Shown here in pieces: positions 18,055 to 26,745 of a stretch of 64,000 nt of DNA. The notes under the pieces were generated by a model. The model searched no databases. It was not told the DNA's origin and worked only from the letters and a program-made list of their open reading frames with translations. How positions within the stretch are numbered: the first letter of the stretch is position 1; each line of letters begins with the position of its first letter. The position numbers and the translations under genes were made by a program. Source of the DNA: Streptomyces sp. HB132 (lineage in GTDB: Bacteria; Actinomycetota; Actinomycetes; Streptomycetales; Streptomycetaceae); NCBI RefSeq assembly GCF_016909575.1, contig NZ_JAFBGA010000001.1, positions 310,001-374,000 on the forward strand, given 5' to 3'.

Positions 18055-19536
18055 ATGGGGGCAAAAGGCGCATGGACCACCGTCGGCTTCCGGCGTCTCG
18101 GCGCTGCCGGGTCGGCGGCGATCGCGCTGGGAGGCTGGGCCGTCGGCACGCTCCCGGCCCACGACCCGTGGGGCCTGTGGGTGGCCCACGGCCCCGGAGT
18201 GAGAGCCGCGGGCTACGCACTGGCCTACGGCGGACTCACGGTGCTCGTCGTCGCCTGGTGGCTGTACGGGAGAGCCGGAGCCTCCGTACGCGACACCCTC
18301 GCCACCCTCGGATGGTGGACGGCGCCGCTGGTCCTCGCGCCCCCGCTGTACAGCGCAGACGTCTACAGCTACATCGCGCAGGGCGCGATGGTCCTCGAAG
18401 GCCACGACGTCTACAGCGTGGGGCCGTCCGTCCTCGACCCCGACGGGCCGGGCGGTGACGCCGCGGCGAGCGTCGGCGGGCACTGGACGGACACCCCGGC
18501 GCCGTACGGGCCTTTCTTCCTCCTCCTCGCGCGCGGCGTGGCCTGGGCGACCGGTGGCACGATCGTGCCCGCGGTGCTGGGGATGCGCCTGATCGCCCTC
18601 GGCTCGCTGGTCCTGATCGCCTGGGCCCTGCGGAATCTCGCCCGGGAACACGGCCGCAGCGAGAGCGCCGCGCTGTGGCTCGGGGCGCTGAACCCGCTGC
18701 TGCTCATCCACGTGGTCGGCGGTGTCCACAACGACGGGCTGATGACCGGCCTCATGCTGGCCGGCGTACTGCTCGCCCTGCGCGGCAGGTGGATCACCGG
18801 GTCGGCGGTCATCGGGCTCGCCATGATGGTGAAGTCGCCCGCGGCGGTGGCGCTGCTGTTCGTCGGCGTCCTGGTGGGCCGGGCCGCGAGCGGTCCGGTG
18901 GCACGGCGGGTGGCGAAGGGGCTGCTGGCTCCGGGGCTGGTCGCGGGGGCCGTCGTCGTGGGCCTGACGTTCCTCGGCGGCACCGGCTTCGGCTGGATCG
19001 GGACCCAGAGCGTCGCGGCACGCATCCACACCGCGCTGTCCCTCAGCAGCGACATCGGTCTGGGCCTGGGTGAACTCCTGCGTCTGCTGGCCGGAACCGA
19101 CCCGGACCCGGTCAAGGCCGCCGTGCAGAACCTGGGCCTGCTGGTCGCGCTGGTGCTGATCGTCCGACTCGCCTGGCACGCGACGACCGGACGTACGGAA
19201 CCCGTTCGCGCCCTGGGCACCGCTCTGCTGGTCCTCGTCGCGCTCTCGCCGATGGTGCAGCCGTGGTACCTGCTGTGGGCCACGGCGGTGCTGGCCGCCA
19301 CCGCGAGCGGCGGCCGGGCCATGGGCGCGGTGACCGTGCTGTCGGCCGCGCTCGTCTACGAGACGCAGCCCTCGGGCTCGACCCCGCCGTACGGCTTCGT
19401 GCTGGCGGCCCTCGTGTGCGCGGTGGGGGTGGCGCTCCTGCGCCGGGAGCGGGCCGACGGGGAGCGGGGACGTCTGCCGGGCCAGCGCCGGCCGACGGAA
19501 GCCGCCGTGGAGGCGGACGCGCCCACGGCACGATGA
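18055..19536 (+). CDS. Polyprenol-phosphomannose-dependent mannosyltransferase, MptB-like (GT-C)
   Basis: 493 residues with about 11-13 hydrophobic helices, so an integral membrane protein. GT-C features are the acidic first-loop motif YSADVYSYIAQGAM and a conserved APYGPFF segment, as in mycobacterial MptA/MptB alpha-1,6-mannosyltransferases. The HVVGGVHNDGLMTGL helix and SPMVQPWYLLW near the C-terminus also fit. It would transfer mannose from polyprenyl phosphate to an envelope glycan or lipid on the outer face. Streptomycetes lack lipoarabinomannan, so the acceptor is uncertain. The last 40 residues are charged and cytoplasmic. Confidence 0.85.
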   Translation: MGAKGAWTTVGFRRLGAAGSAAIALGGWAVGTLPAHDPWGLWVAHGPGVRAAGYALAYGGLTVLVVAWWLYGRAGASVRDTLATLGWWTAPLVLAPPLYSADVYSYIAQGAMVLEGHDVYSVGPSVLDPDGPGGDAAASVGGHWTDTPAPYGPFFLLLARGVAWATGGTIVPAVLGMRLIALGSLVLIAWALRNLAREHGRSESAALWLGALNPLLLIHVVGGVHNDGLMTGLMLAGVLLALRGRWITGSAVIGLAMMVKSPAAVALLFVGVLVGRAASGPVARRVAKGLLAPGLVAGAVVVGLTFLGGTGFGWIGTQSVAARIHTALSLSSDIGLGLGELLRLLAGTDPDPVKAAVQNLGLLVALVLIVRLAWHATTGRTEPVRALGTALLVLVALSPMVQPWYLLWATAVLAATASGGRAMGAVTVLSAALVYETQPSGSTPPYGFVLAALVCAVGVALLRRERADGERGRLPGQRRPTEAAVEADAPTAR

Positions 19537-19572
19537 CGGGCCGTCACTCCGGATGGCGGAGTGACGGCCCGT
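19536..19572. terminator. Bidirectional terminator
   Basis: Perfect 16-bp stem: 19536-19551 with 19557-19572, loop GATGG. It starts in the mannosyltransferase stop codon and lies 30 bases from the end of the convergent NlpC/P60 gene. Confidence 0.8.
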
Positions 19573-19602
19573 GGTCGCGCTCAGGCGTGCGGAGCTTGTG
19601 AA

Positions 19603-20430
19603 TCAGAGAACGCGGACCGCGCCCGACGGCGGGTCGTAGTCCAGCGTCTGCTGAACGACACCGGTGCTGGAGTTCTGCGCACCGACGAACTGGCCGCCGC
19701 CCACGTAGATCCCGACGTGGTAGGCGCTGCCCGCGCCGCCCCAGTACAGGATGTCGCCGGGCTGGAGGTTGTCGAGCGAGACCTGGGTCCCCGCCGTCGA
19801 CTGGCTCTGCGAGACACGCGGCAGGTCGATGCCCACCGAGCCGAAGGCGGCCTGGACCAGACCCGAGCAGTCCCACGAGTTCGGGCCCGTGCCGCCGGAG
19901 ACGTACGCGTCGCCGACCTGGGACTGCGCGAACGCGACGACGGACGCGGCGGACCCGGTGGCGCTGGAGGAGGACGTGGCGGAGGAGGACGAGGAGCCGG
20001 AGGACGCGCTGAGCGTGGTGCGCTCGGCGGAGCGGGAGGCGCGCTCGGCGGCCTTGGCCTTGGCCTTGGCCTCCGCCTCGGCGGCTGCCTCGGCCTTCTT
20101 CTTGGCCTCGGCCTTGCGGACCGCCTCGGCCTTGGCCTTCTTGGCGGTCTTGGCTGCTGTGCTGGCCGCTGCGTCCTCGTGCGCCTGGGTCTCCAGGTCG
20201 AGGGCGAGCGCCTTGGTTGCCTGCGCGGACGCGGCGACGGATTCGGAGAGCCCGGCTGTGATGGTGGGCATCTCGATGGTCTGGGTCACCGGCTCGGCCT
20301 GAGCCGGACCGGCGGCACCCGCGACCGCGATGGTGCTGAGCATGCCACCGGCAACTCCTGCCCGCAGGGCCGTCTTCGAGGCGCTTCGGCGGGGCTTCCG
20401 GTGGCTGGGTATGTGAGCGGTGTGGGACAT
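19603..20430 (-). CDS. Secreted NlpC/P60 peptidoglycan endopeptidase
   Basis: 275 residues from ATG at 20430. A signal peptide (KTALRAGVAGGMLSTIAVAGAAGPAQA in outline) is followed by a Lys/Ala/Glu-rich coiled coil (about residues 85-135), a Ser-rich linker and a C-terminal NlpC/P60 domain of about 110 residues. The catalytic Cys188 is in WDCSGL, the His is in YHVGIYV, and the conserved LQPGDILYW is present. Such enzymes cut D-Glu-diaminopimelate bonds in peptidoglycan stems; the coiled coil resembles RipA/CwlO-type regulatory stalks. In streptomycetes this class is often governed by a c-di-AMP riboswitch. I looked for that element upstream and do not see it. Confidence 0.9.
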   Translation of the reverse strand: MSHTAHIPSHRKPRRSASKTALRAGVAGGMLSTIAVAGAAGPAQAEPVTQTIEMPTITAGLSESVAASAQATKALALDLETQAHEDAAASTAAKTAKKAKAEAVRKAEAKKKAEAAAEAEAKAKAKAAERASRSAERTTLSASSGSSSSSATSSSSATGSAASVVAFAQSQVGDAYVSGGTGPNSWDCSGLVQAAFGSVGIDLPRVSQSQSTAGTQVSLDNLQPGDILYWGGAGSAYHVGIYVGGGQFVGAQNSSTGVVQQTLDYDPPSGAVRVL

Positions 20431-21250
20431 GGGTACTAGCGCTATCAGGGCTGTAGGGGTCCCATCAAGAAACGTGTGTTGCGACACAGTTACGTTCGGA
20501 ATCCATGAATCCGCTTATTGGGGGCCTTTATTGACGCCCTAAAGGGCAAATCGGGCACCTCGGTGCACCCCTGTGATCACGGCATTCAATCAATACGCCC
20601 GAATTGCCCGTCGCTTACCATCCGTTCACACGGTTGGCCAAGCCCGCTTCTCTTGGAGCAGGCATGGAGTGATGCAGGTCACAACGTGGCTCTTCCGTGA
20701 GAGGCAACCGCGCGGCCGCGCGCCGCGTGCGGGGCGCGATCGGCCGCCCTCGCGTGGTGACCTGACCTATTGGCGAGTCATGTCCGTTTTCAGGGCGGCC
20801 CGTCGGGGGTCGGTCGCCGAATCAGCCGACCGGGGACGCCCCGGGGTGACCGGAGCCGGCCGCCGGGGTCGACCGAAGGGGTTCGGCCGGGCGGGCCGAC
20901 CGGGGCGCCGGGTGGGTCCGGGCGGTGATCCGCCCGTCGCGCCCCTCGATCTCCCGGTGTCCCGCGCGCCGCCCCCACTGCCCCGCTCGCTGTGCCCCGT
21001 TGCCCGCTCGCCGTGTCCCGTGTCCCGGGCCCCGCGCACCCGTGCGCCCCGACCCGGGTGTGCCGCGCGTTCGCCCCGCGTCGCCGTGTGCCCGGAAGTT
21101 CGTGAATGCGTGCGCATTGTCCACATCGGTACCGGAGGCACCCCGTCCGGGTGGCCGGCGTATGGAGCCGATTCCTATATCACCAGCTCGGTGTCCACCG
21201 CCAATTTGCTTGTACGGTCCGCCGATTGATAGTGCCGTGAGCCTTTGACC
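20431..21250. other. Long intergenic region between nlpC/P60 and the nuo promoter
   Basis: About 820 bases. The part next to the hydrolase gene (20430-20700) is A+T-richer and contains the palindrome TGTGTTGCGACACA (20475-20488) plus small hairpins; it is probably the hydrolase promoter and leader. From about 20780 to 21120 the sequence is low-complexity G/C with repeated CCCGT/CCGGG words and no believable codon bias on either strand. A TTGCTT (21206-21211), 16-base spacer and GATAGT (21228-21233) form a plausible promoter pointing at nuoA. No tRNA or known RNA family is recognised. Confidence 0.5.
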
Positions 21251-21306
21251 AGCGGTAACGCTCCAAGATGTCACGTCTCGTAACCGCACGGCCGCTTCGC
21301 GTACGA

Positions 21307-21390
21307 AGATCACCGCTCATCCGTCTTCATGATCGTTCGTCAGGTGGTGGAGATCACAAAGACGTTGGTGCACCCCGTGTCGCAGATCAC
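21307..21390 (+). promoter_or_regulatory. Three phased AGATCAC repeats upstream of nuoA
   Basis: AGATCAC occurs at 21307-21313, 21351-21357 and 21384-21390. The starts are 44 and 33 bp apart, both multiples of 11. The last two copies extend to AGATCACA followed shortly by GACG. They lie just upstream of the -10 box for nuoA and look like binding sites on one DNA face for an unknown activator. Confidence 0.4.
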
Positions 21391-21403
21391 AGGACGGCAG
21401 GCA

Positions 21404-21409
21404 TAGGAT
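21404..21409 (+). promoter_or_regulatory. -10 box of the nuo operon
   Basis: TAGGAT, with a poor -35 (CGCAGA-like, 17 bases upstream). The weak -35 suggests activator dependence. A start near 21416 would give a leader of about 105 bases. Confidence 0.45.
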
Positions 21410-21425
21410 GCGGGGCAGTCGGGCT

Positions 21426-21441
21426 TGTGAACTGCCTCACA
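21426..21441. promoter_or_regulatory. Rex operator (NADH/NAD+ redox repressor site) of nuo
   Basis: TGTGAACTGCCTCACA matches the streptomycete Rex consensus TGTGAAC-N3-TTCACA at 12 of 13 defined positions (one T to C change). It begins 16 bp after the -10 box, so bound Rex would block the start region. Rex control of nuoA-N is established in S. coelicolor. Confidence 0.8.
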
Positions 21442-21521
21442 TGTGCACGATCTTGATGAGGTGGCGAGCCGGTCGCCCGATGCGGTCCAACGGTCAAGGA
21501 CGACTGGAAGGAGCGAGGAGC

Positions 21522-21881
21522 GTGAATGCCTACGCGCCCATCCTCGTGCTCGGCGCCCTAGGGGCAGGGTTTGCGATCTTCTCCGTGGTCATGGCCACGC
21601 TTATCGGCCCGAAGCGGTACAACCGAGCAAAGCTCGAAGCGTACGAGTGCGGTATCGAACCCACCCCGACTCCAGCCGGAGGTGGCCGTTTCCCGATCAA
21701 GTACTACCTGACGGCGATGCTGTTCATCGTCTTCGACATCGAGATCGTCTTCCTCTATCCCTGGGCGGTCACCTTCGACGCCCTGGGGATCTTCGGGCTC
21801 GTGGAGATGCTGCTCTTCGTGCTCACCGTCTTCGTCGCCTACGCGTATGTGTGGCGCCGGGGCGGCCTGGAATGGGACTGA
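21522..21881 (+). CDS. nuoA: NuoA, complex I membrane subunit
   Basis: 119 residues from the GTG at 21522 behind GAAGGAGCGAGGAG; the open frame extends upstream through the Rex site and is not coding there. Three transmembrane helices are present (ILVLGALGAGFAIFSVVMA; AMLFIVFDIEIVFLYPWAV; LVEMLLFVLTVFVAYAYVW). The conserved loop YECGIEPTPT and the acidic FDIEIVFLYPW helix are typical of the subunit, which sits next to NuoH at the quinone-chamber end. It is the first gene of a 14-gene operon in the standard A-to-N order. Confidence 0.96.
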   Translation: MNAYAPILVLGALGAGFAIFSVVMATLIGPKRYNRAKLEAYECGIEPTPTPAGGGRFPIKYYLTAMLFIVFDIEIVFLYPWAVTFDALGIFGLVEMLLFVLTVFVAYAYVWRRGGLEWD

Positions 21882-21898
21882 GGGGCTGAGGGGCACAC

Positions 21899-22453
21899 AT
21901 GGGACTCGAAGAGAAGCTGCCGAGCGGCTTCGTGCTGACCACTGTCGAGCAGGCCGCCGGCTGGGTGCGGAAGTCGTCCGTCTTCCCGGCCACCTTCGGC
22001 CTCGCCTGCTGCGCCATCGAGATGATGACGACCGGCGCGGGGCGGTACGACCTGGCCCGGTTCGGGATGGAGGTCTTCCGCGGTTCGCCGCGGCAGGCGG
22101 ATCTGATGATCGTCGCGGGGCGGGTCAGTCAGAAGATGGCGCCCGTCCTGCGGCAGGTCTACGACCAGATGCCGAGCCCCAAGTGGGTGATCTCCATGGG
22201 GGTTTGTGCGTCATCAGGTGGAATGTTCAATAATTACGCCATTGTTCAGGGTGTTGATCATATTGTCCCGGTCGACATCTATCTGCCGGGATGCCCGCCG
22301 CGTCCCGAGATGCTGATCGACGCCATCCTCAAGCTCCACCAGAAGATCCAGGGCTCCAAGCTCGGGGTCAACGCGGAGGAGGCCGCCCGCGAGGCGGAGG
22401 AGGCGGCTCTCAAGGCACTCCCCCTGATCGAGATGAAGGGGCTGCTGCGGTGA
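21899..22453 (+). CDS. nuoB: NuoB, complex I subunit carrying cluster N2
   Basis: 184 residues. The [4Fe-4S] N2 ligands are all present: Cys37 and Cys38 (LACCAIEM), Cys103 (GVCASSGG) and Cys132 (PGCPPRPE). N2 passes electrons to menaquinone. The C-terminal 35 residues form a charged helix ([14 protein letters not shown]), common in actinobacteria. Odd feature: codons 102-122 (22202-22264), starting at the Cys103 codon, mostly end in A or T (15 of 21), unlike the rest of the gene; see findings. The stop overlaps the nuoC start (GTGA). Confidence 0.96.
   Translation: MGLEEKLPSGFVLTTVEQAAGWVRKSSVFPATFGLACCAIEMMTTGAGRYDLARFGMEVFRGSPRQADLMIVAGRVSQKMAPVLRQVYDQMPSPKWVISMGVCASSGGMFNNYAIVQGVDHIVPVDIYLPGCPPRPEMLIDAILKLHQKIQGSKLGVNAEEAAREAEEAALKALPLIEMKGLLR
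22202..22264 (+). other. Island of rare A/T-ending codons within nuoB
   Basis: Codons GTT TGT GCG TCA TCA GGT and so on: 15 of 21 end in A/T where flanking codons nearly all end in G/C. The amino acids are those expected of NuoB, so the peculiarity is in the DNA or RNA and not the protein. Confidence 0.8.
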
Positions 22454-23160
22454 GCGACGAACAGAACGACAGCGGGGCGCCCGCCCCGCGCGACGACACC
22501 GGCGAGGTCATCGGCGTACGCAAGGGGATGTTCGGCGCCAACAACGGCGGCGACACCTCCGGCTACGGCGGACTCGTCCGCACGGTGACCCTTCCGGGGG
22601 CGTCCTCCCGGCCCTACGGCGGCTGGTTCGACGAAGTGGCCGACGAGCTGGAAGGGGCCCTGGAGGAACAGGGCCTGCTCCCCGGCAACGCCGTCGAGAA
22701 GACGGTCGTCGACCGGGGGGAGGTCACCTTCCACATCGCCCGCGAGCACCTGCTCCAGGTCGCCCGCACCCTGCGCGACGACCCCGCCCTTCGCTTCGAG
22801 CTGTGCACGGGCGTCAGCGGCGTCCACTACCTGGGGGACAAGGGCCGCGAGCTGCACGCGGTCTACCACCTGCGCTCGCTCACCCACGGGCGGCTGATCC
22901 GCCTCGAGGTGTCCGCGCCGGACAGCGACCCGCACATCCCGTCGCTCGTCGAGGTCTATCCGACCAACGACTGGCACGAGCGCGAGACCTACGACTTCTT
23001 CGGACTGGTCTTCGACGGGCACCCCGCCCTGACCCGGATCATGATGCCGGACGACTGGCAGGGCTTCCCGCAGCGCAAGGACTACCCGCTCGGCGGCATC
23101 GCCGTCGAGTACAAGGGCGCCCAGATCCCGGCTCCGGACCAGCGGAGGTCGTACAGCTGA
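22450..23160 (+). CDS. nuoC: NuoC, complex I 30-kDa subunit
   Basis: 236 residues from GTG overlapping the nuoB stop. An actinobacterial N-terminal extension of about 45 residues ([21 protein letters not shown]) precedes the Complex1_30kDa domain. That domain is recognisable from [40 protein letters not shown] and the closing LPKDYP-type element seen here as [11 protein letters not shown]. It is a peripheral-arm structural subunit contacting NuoB and NuoD near the quinone site. The nuoC stop overlaps the nuoD ATG (ATGA). Confidence 0.95.
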   Translation: MSDEQNDSGAPAPRDDTGEVIGVRKGMFGANNGGDTSGYGGLVRTVTLPGASSRPYGGWFDEVADELEGALEEQGLLPGNAVEKTVVDRGEVTFHIAREHLLQVARTLRDDPALRFELCTGVSGVHYLGDKGRELHAVYHLRSLTHGRLIRLEVSAPDSDPHIPSLVEVYPTNDWHERETYDFFGLVFDGHPALTRIMMPDDWQGFPQRKDYPLGGIAVEYKGAQIPAPDQRRSYS

Positions 23161-24518
23161 TGACTACTCCCCATTCCCAGGCTTCCCCGGGTCCCTCCGG
23201 CACGCCGCTCTCCGACGCCCGCGCCACGACCGAGGGGACTGTATATACAGTCACCGGCGGCGACTGGGACGAGGTCGTCGAGTCCGCCGCCAAGTCGGAC
23301 GACGAACGCATCATCGTCAACATGGGTCCCCAGCACCCCTCCACGCACGGCGTGCTGCGGCTGATCCTGGAGATCGACGGCGAGACCGTCACCGAGGCCC
23401 GCTGCGGCATCGGCTACCTCCACACCGGCATCGAGAAGAACCTCGAGTTCCGGAACTGGACGCAGGGCACCACCTTCGTCACGCGCATGGACTACCTGAC
23501 TCCGTTCTTCAACGAGGCGGCGTACTGCCTCGGGGTCGAGAAGCTGCTCGGCATCGAGGACCAGATCCCCGACCGGGCCACCGTCCTGCGGGTGCTCCTG
23601 ATGGAGCTCAACCGGATCTCCTCGCACCTGGTGTGCATCGCCACCGGCGGTATGGAACTCGGCGCCACGACGATCATGATCTACGGATTCCGCGATCGTG
23701 AACTCGTCCTCGACCTCTTCGAGCTGATCACCGGGCTCCGGATGAACCACGCGTTCATCCGTCCCGGCGGACTCGCCCAGGACCTTCCCATGGGCGCGAT
23801 CGACCGGCTCCGCGAGTTCATCAAGACCATGAAGAAGAACCTGCCGGAGTACGACAAGCTCGCCACCGGCAACCCCATCTTCAAGGCCCGTATGCAGGAC
23901 GTCGGCTACCTCGACCTGACCGGCTGCATGGCGCTCGGCGCCACCGGCCCGGTCCTCAGGTCCGCCGGACTCCCGCACGACCTGCGCAAGACCGATCCGT
24001 ACTGCGGCTACGAGACCTACGACTTCGACGTACCGACCGCGGACACCTGCGACTCCTACGGGCGCTTCCTCATCCGGCTGGAGGAGATGCGCCAGTCGCT
24101 CAGGATCGTCGAGCAGTGCCTGGAGCGCCTTGAGCCGGGACCGGTCATGGTCGCCGACAAGAAGATCGCCTGGCCCGCGCAGCTCGCGCTGGGACCCGAC
24201 GGCCTCGGCAACTCGCTCGACCACATCAAGAAGATCATGGGCACCTCCATGGAGGCCCTGATCCACCACTTCAAGCTGGTGACCGAGGGCTTCCGGGTCC
24301 CGGCCGGGCAGGTGTACACCGCCATAGAGTCCCCCAAGGGCGAGCTCGGCGTGCACGTCGTCTCGGACGGCGGCACGCGCCCCTTCCGGGTCCACTTCCG
24401 CGACCCGTCCTTCACCAATCTCCAGGCCATGGCGGCGATGTGTGAGGGCGGCCAGGTCGCCGACGTCATCGTCGCCGTCGCGTCCATCGACCCCGTGATG
24501 GGAGGCGTCGACCGGTGA
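23160..24518 (+). CDS. nuoD: NuoD, complex I 49-kDa quinone-site subunit
   Basis: 452 residues from ATG at 23160. Family signatures are [15 protein letters not shown] (the quinone-binding His loop), GYLHTGIEK, and [13 protein letters not shown] [11 protein letters not shown]. The closing [15 protein letters not shown] and DPVMGGVDR are also typical. It descends from the NiFe-hydrogenase large subunit but lacks the metal cysteines, as expected. Together with NuoB it forms the menaquinone pocket. The first 50 residues are a variable extension, and its DNA contains a perfect 16-bp palindrome (23237-23252) built from codons that are rare in this genome. The stop overlaps the nuoE GTG. Confidence 0.96.
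   Translation: MTTPHSQASPGPSGTPLSDARATTEGTVYTVTGGDWDEVVESAAKSDDERIIVNMGPQHPSTHGVLRLILEIDGETVTEARCGIGYLHTGIEKNLEFRNWTQGTTFVTRMDYLTPFFNEAAYCLGVEKLLGIEDQIPDRATVLRVLLMELNRISSHLVCIATGGMELGATTIMIYGFRDRELVLDLFELITGLRMNHAFIRPGGLAQDLPMGAIDRLREFIKTMKKNLPEYDKLATGNPIFKARMQDVGYLDLTGCMALGATGPVLRSAGLPHDLRKTDPYCGYETYDFDVPTADTCDSYGRFLIRLEEMRQSLRIVEQCLERLEPGPVMVADKKIAWPAQLALGPDGLGNSLDHIKKIMGTSMEALIHHFKLVTEGFRVPAGQVYTAIESPKGELGVHVVSDGGTRPFRVHFRDPSFTNLQAMAAMCEGGQVADVIVAVASIDPVMGGVDR
23237..23252. repeat. Perfect AT-rich palindrome inside nuoD
   Basis: GACTGTATATACAGTC reads identically on both strands. It spans codons ACT GTA TAT ACA GTC of the N-terminal extension (residues T-V-Y-T-V), four of which are rare in GC-rich actinobacteria. 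Possible protein-binding site. Confidence 0.75.
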
Positions 24519-25371
24519 CCGCGTCCAACCAAGAAGTCAGCCTGGGGATGCCGCAGCTCCCCGCCCCCGCCTACCCGGCCGACGTACTCGCCCGGCTCGA
24601 AGCGGACGCGAAGGAAGTGATCGCCCGCTACCCCGGCAGCCGCTCCGCGCTGCTGCCGCTGCTGCACCTGGTGCAGTCCGAGGAGGGGTTCGTCTCCCGT
24701 ACGGGCATGGCGTTCTGCGCCGACCAGCTCGGCCTCACCACAGCGGAGGTCACCGCGGTCGCCACCTTCTACACGATGTACCGCCGCCGGGCCGGCGGTG
24801 ACTACCAGGTCGGGGTCTGCACCAACACCCTCTGCGCGGTCATGGGCGGCGACGCCATCTTCGACCGGCTCAAGGAGCACCTGGGTGTCGGCAACGACGA
24901 GGCCGGCATGACGACTGCCGACGGCAAGGTCACCCTCGAACACATCGAGTGCAACGCGGCCTGCGACTTCGCCCCGGTCGTGATGGTCAACTGGGAGTTC
25001 TTCGACAACCAGACGCCGGAGAGCGCGACGCGGCTCGTCGACGACCTGATCGCCGGCCGCACCGTCGAGCCCACCCGGGGCGCGCCGCTGTGCAGCTACA
25101 AGGACACGGCGCGCATCCTCGCCGGCTTCCCCGACCGGCGTCCCGGCGCGGTCGAGGCGAGCGGCGGCGCCGGCGCCGCCTCCCTGGTCGGGCTGAAGCT
25201 CGCCAAGGGCGAGACCGCCCCGCAGACGCGCGTGGTCGGCCCCCGGGGCGAGGCCCCGGGCGACCAGCCGCAGAAGGGCGCCGAGCACCTCAGCTCTCAT
25301 GACGCGCCACAGCAGACCTCGGCCTCCGACCCGGAGCACCCGGCCGGGCCCGCCGCCGAGGAGGGGGAGTG

Positions 25372-25372
<1 letters not shown>
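24515..25372 (+). CDS. nuoE: NuoE, complex I 24-kDa [2Fe-2S] subunit
   Basis: 285 residues, GTG start overlapping nuoD. A thioredoxin-like domain (about 20-175) carries the N1a cluster ligands Cys102, Cys107 (VCTNTLC) and Cys146, Cys150 (ECNAAC). A helical N-terminus contains FYTMY. It pairs with NuoF in the NADH-oxidising tip. The C-terminal 100 residues are a disordered Ala/Gly/Pro/Gln-rich tail, longer than in enterobacteria and typical of actinobacteria. The stop overlaps the nuoF start. Confidence 0.95.

Positions 25373-26741
<1,369 letters not shown>

Positions 26742-26745
<4 letters not shown>

Noticed and set aside
20475..20488. TGTGTTGCGACACA upstream of the NlpC/P60 gene as a Crp site
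   Set aside because: The half-sites are six bases apart, whereas the streptomycete Crp consensus needs eight between GTG and CAC.
20431..20700. c-di-AMP (ydaO) riboswitch in front of the NlpC/P60 gene
   Set aside because: This gene class often has one, but I could not find the conserved pseudosymmetric core on the minus strand.
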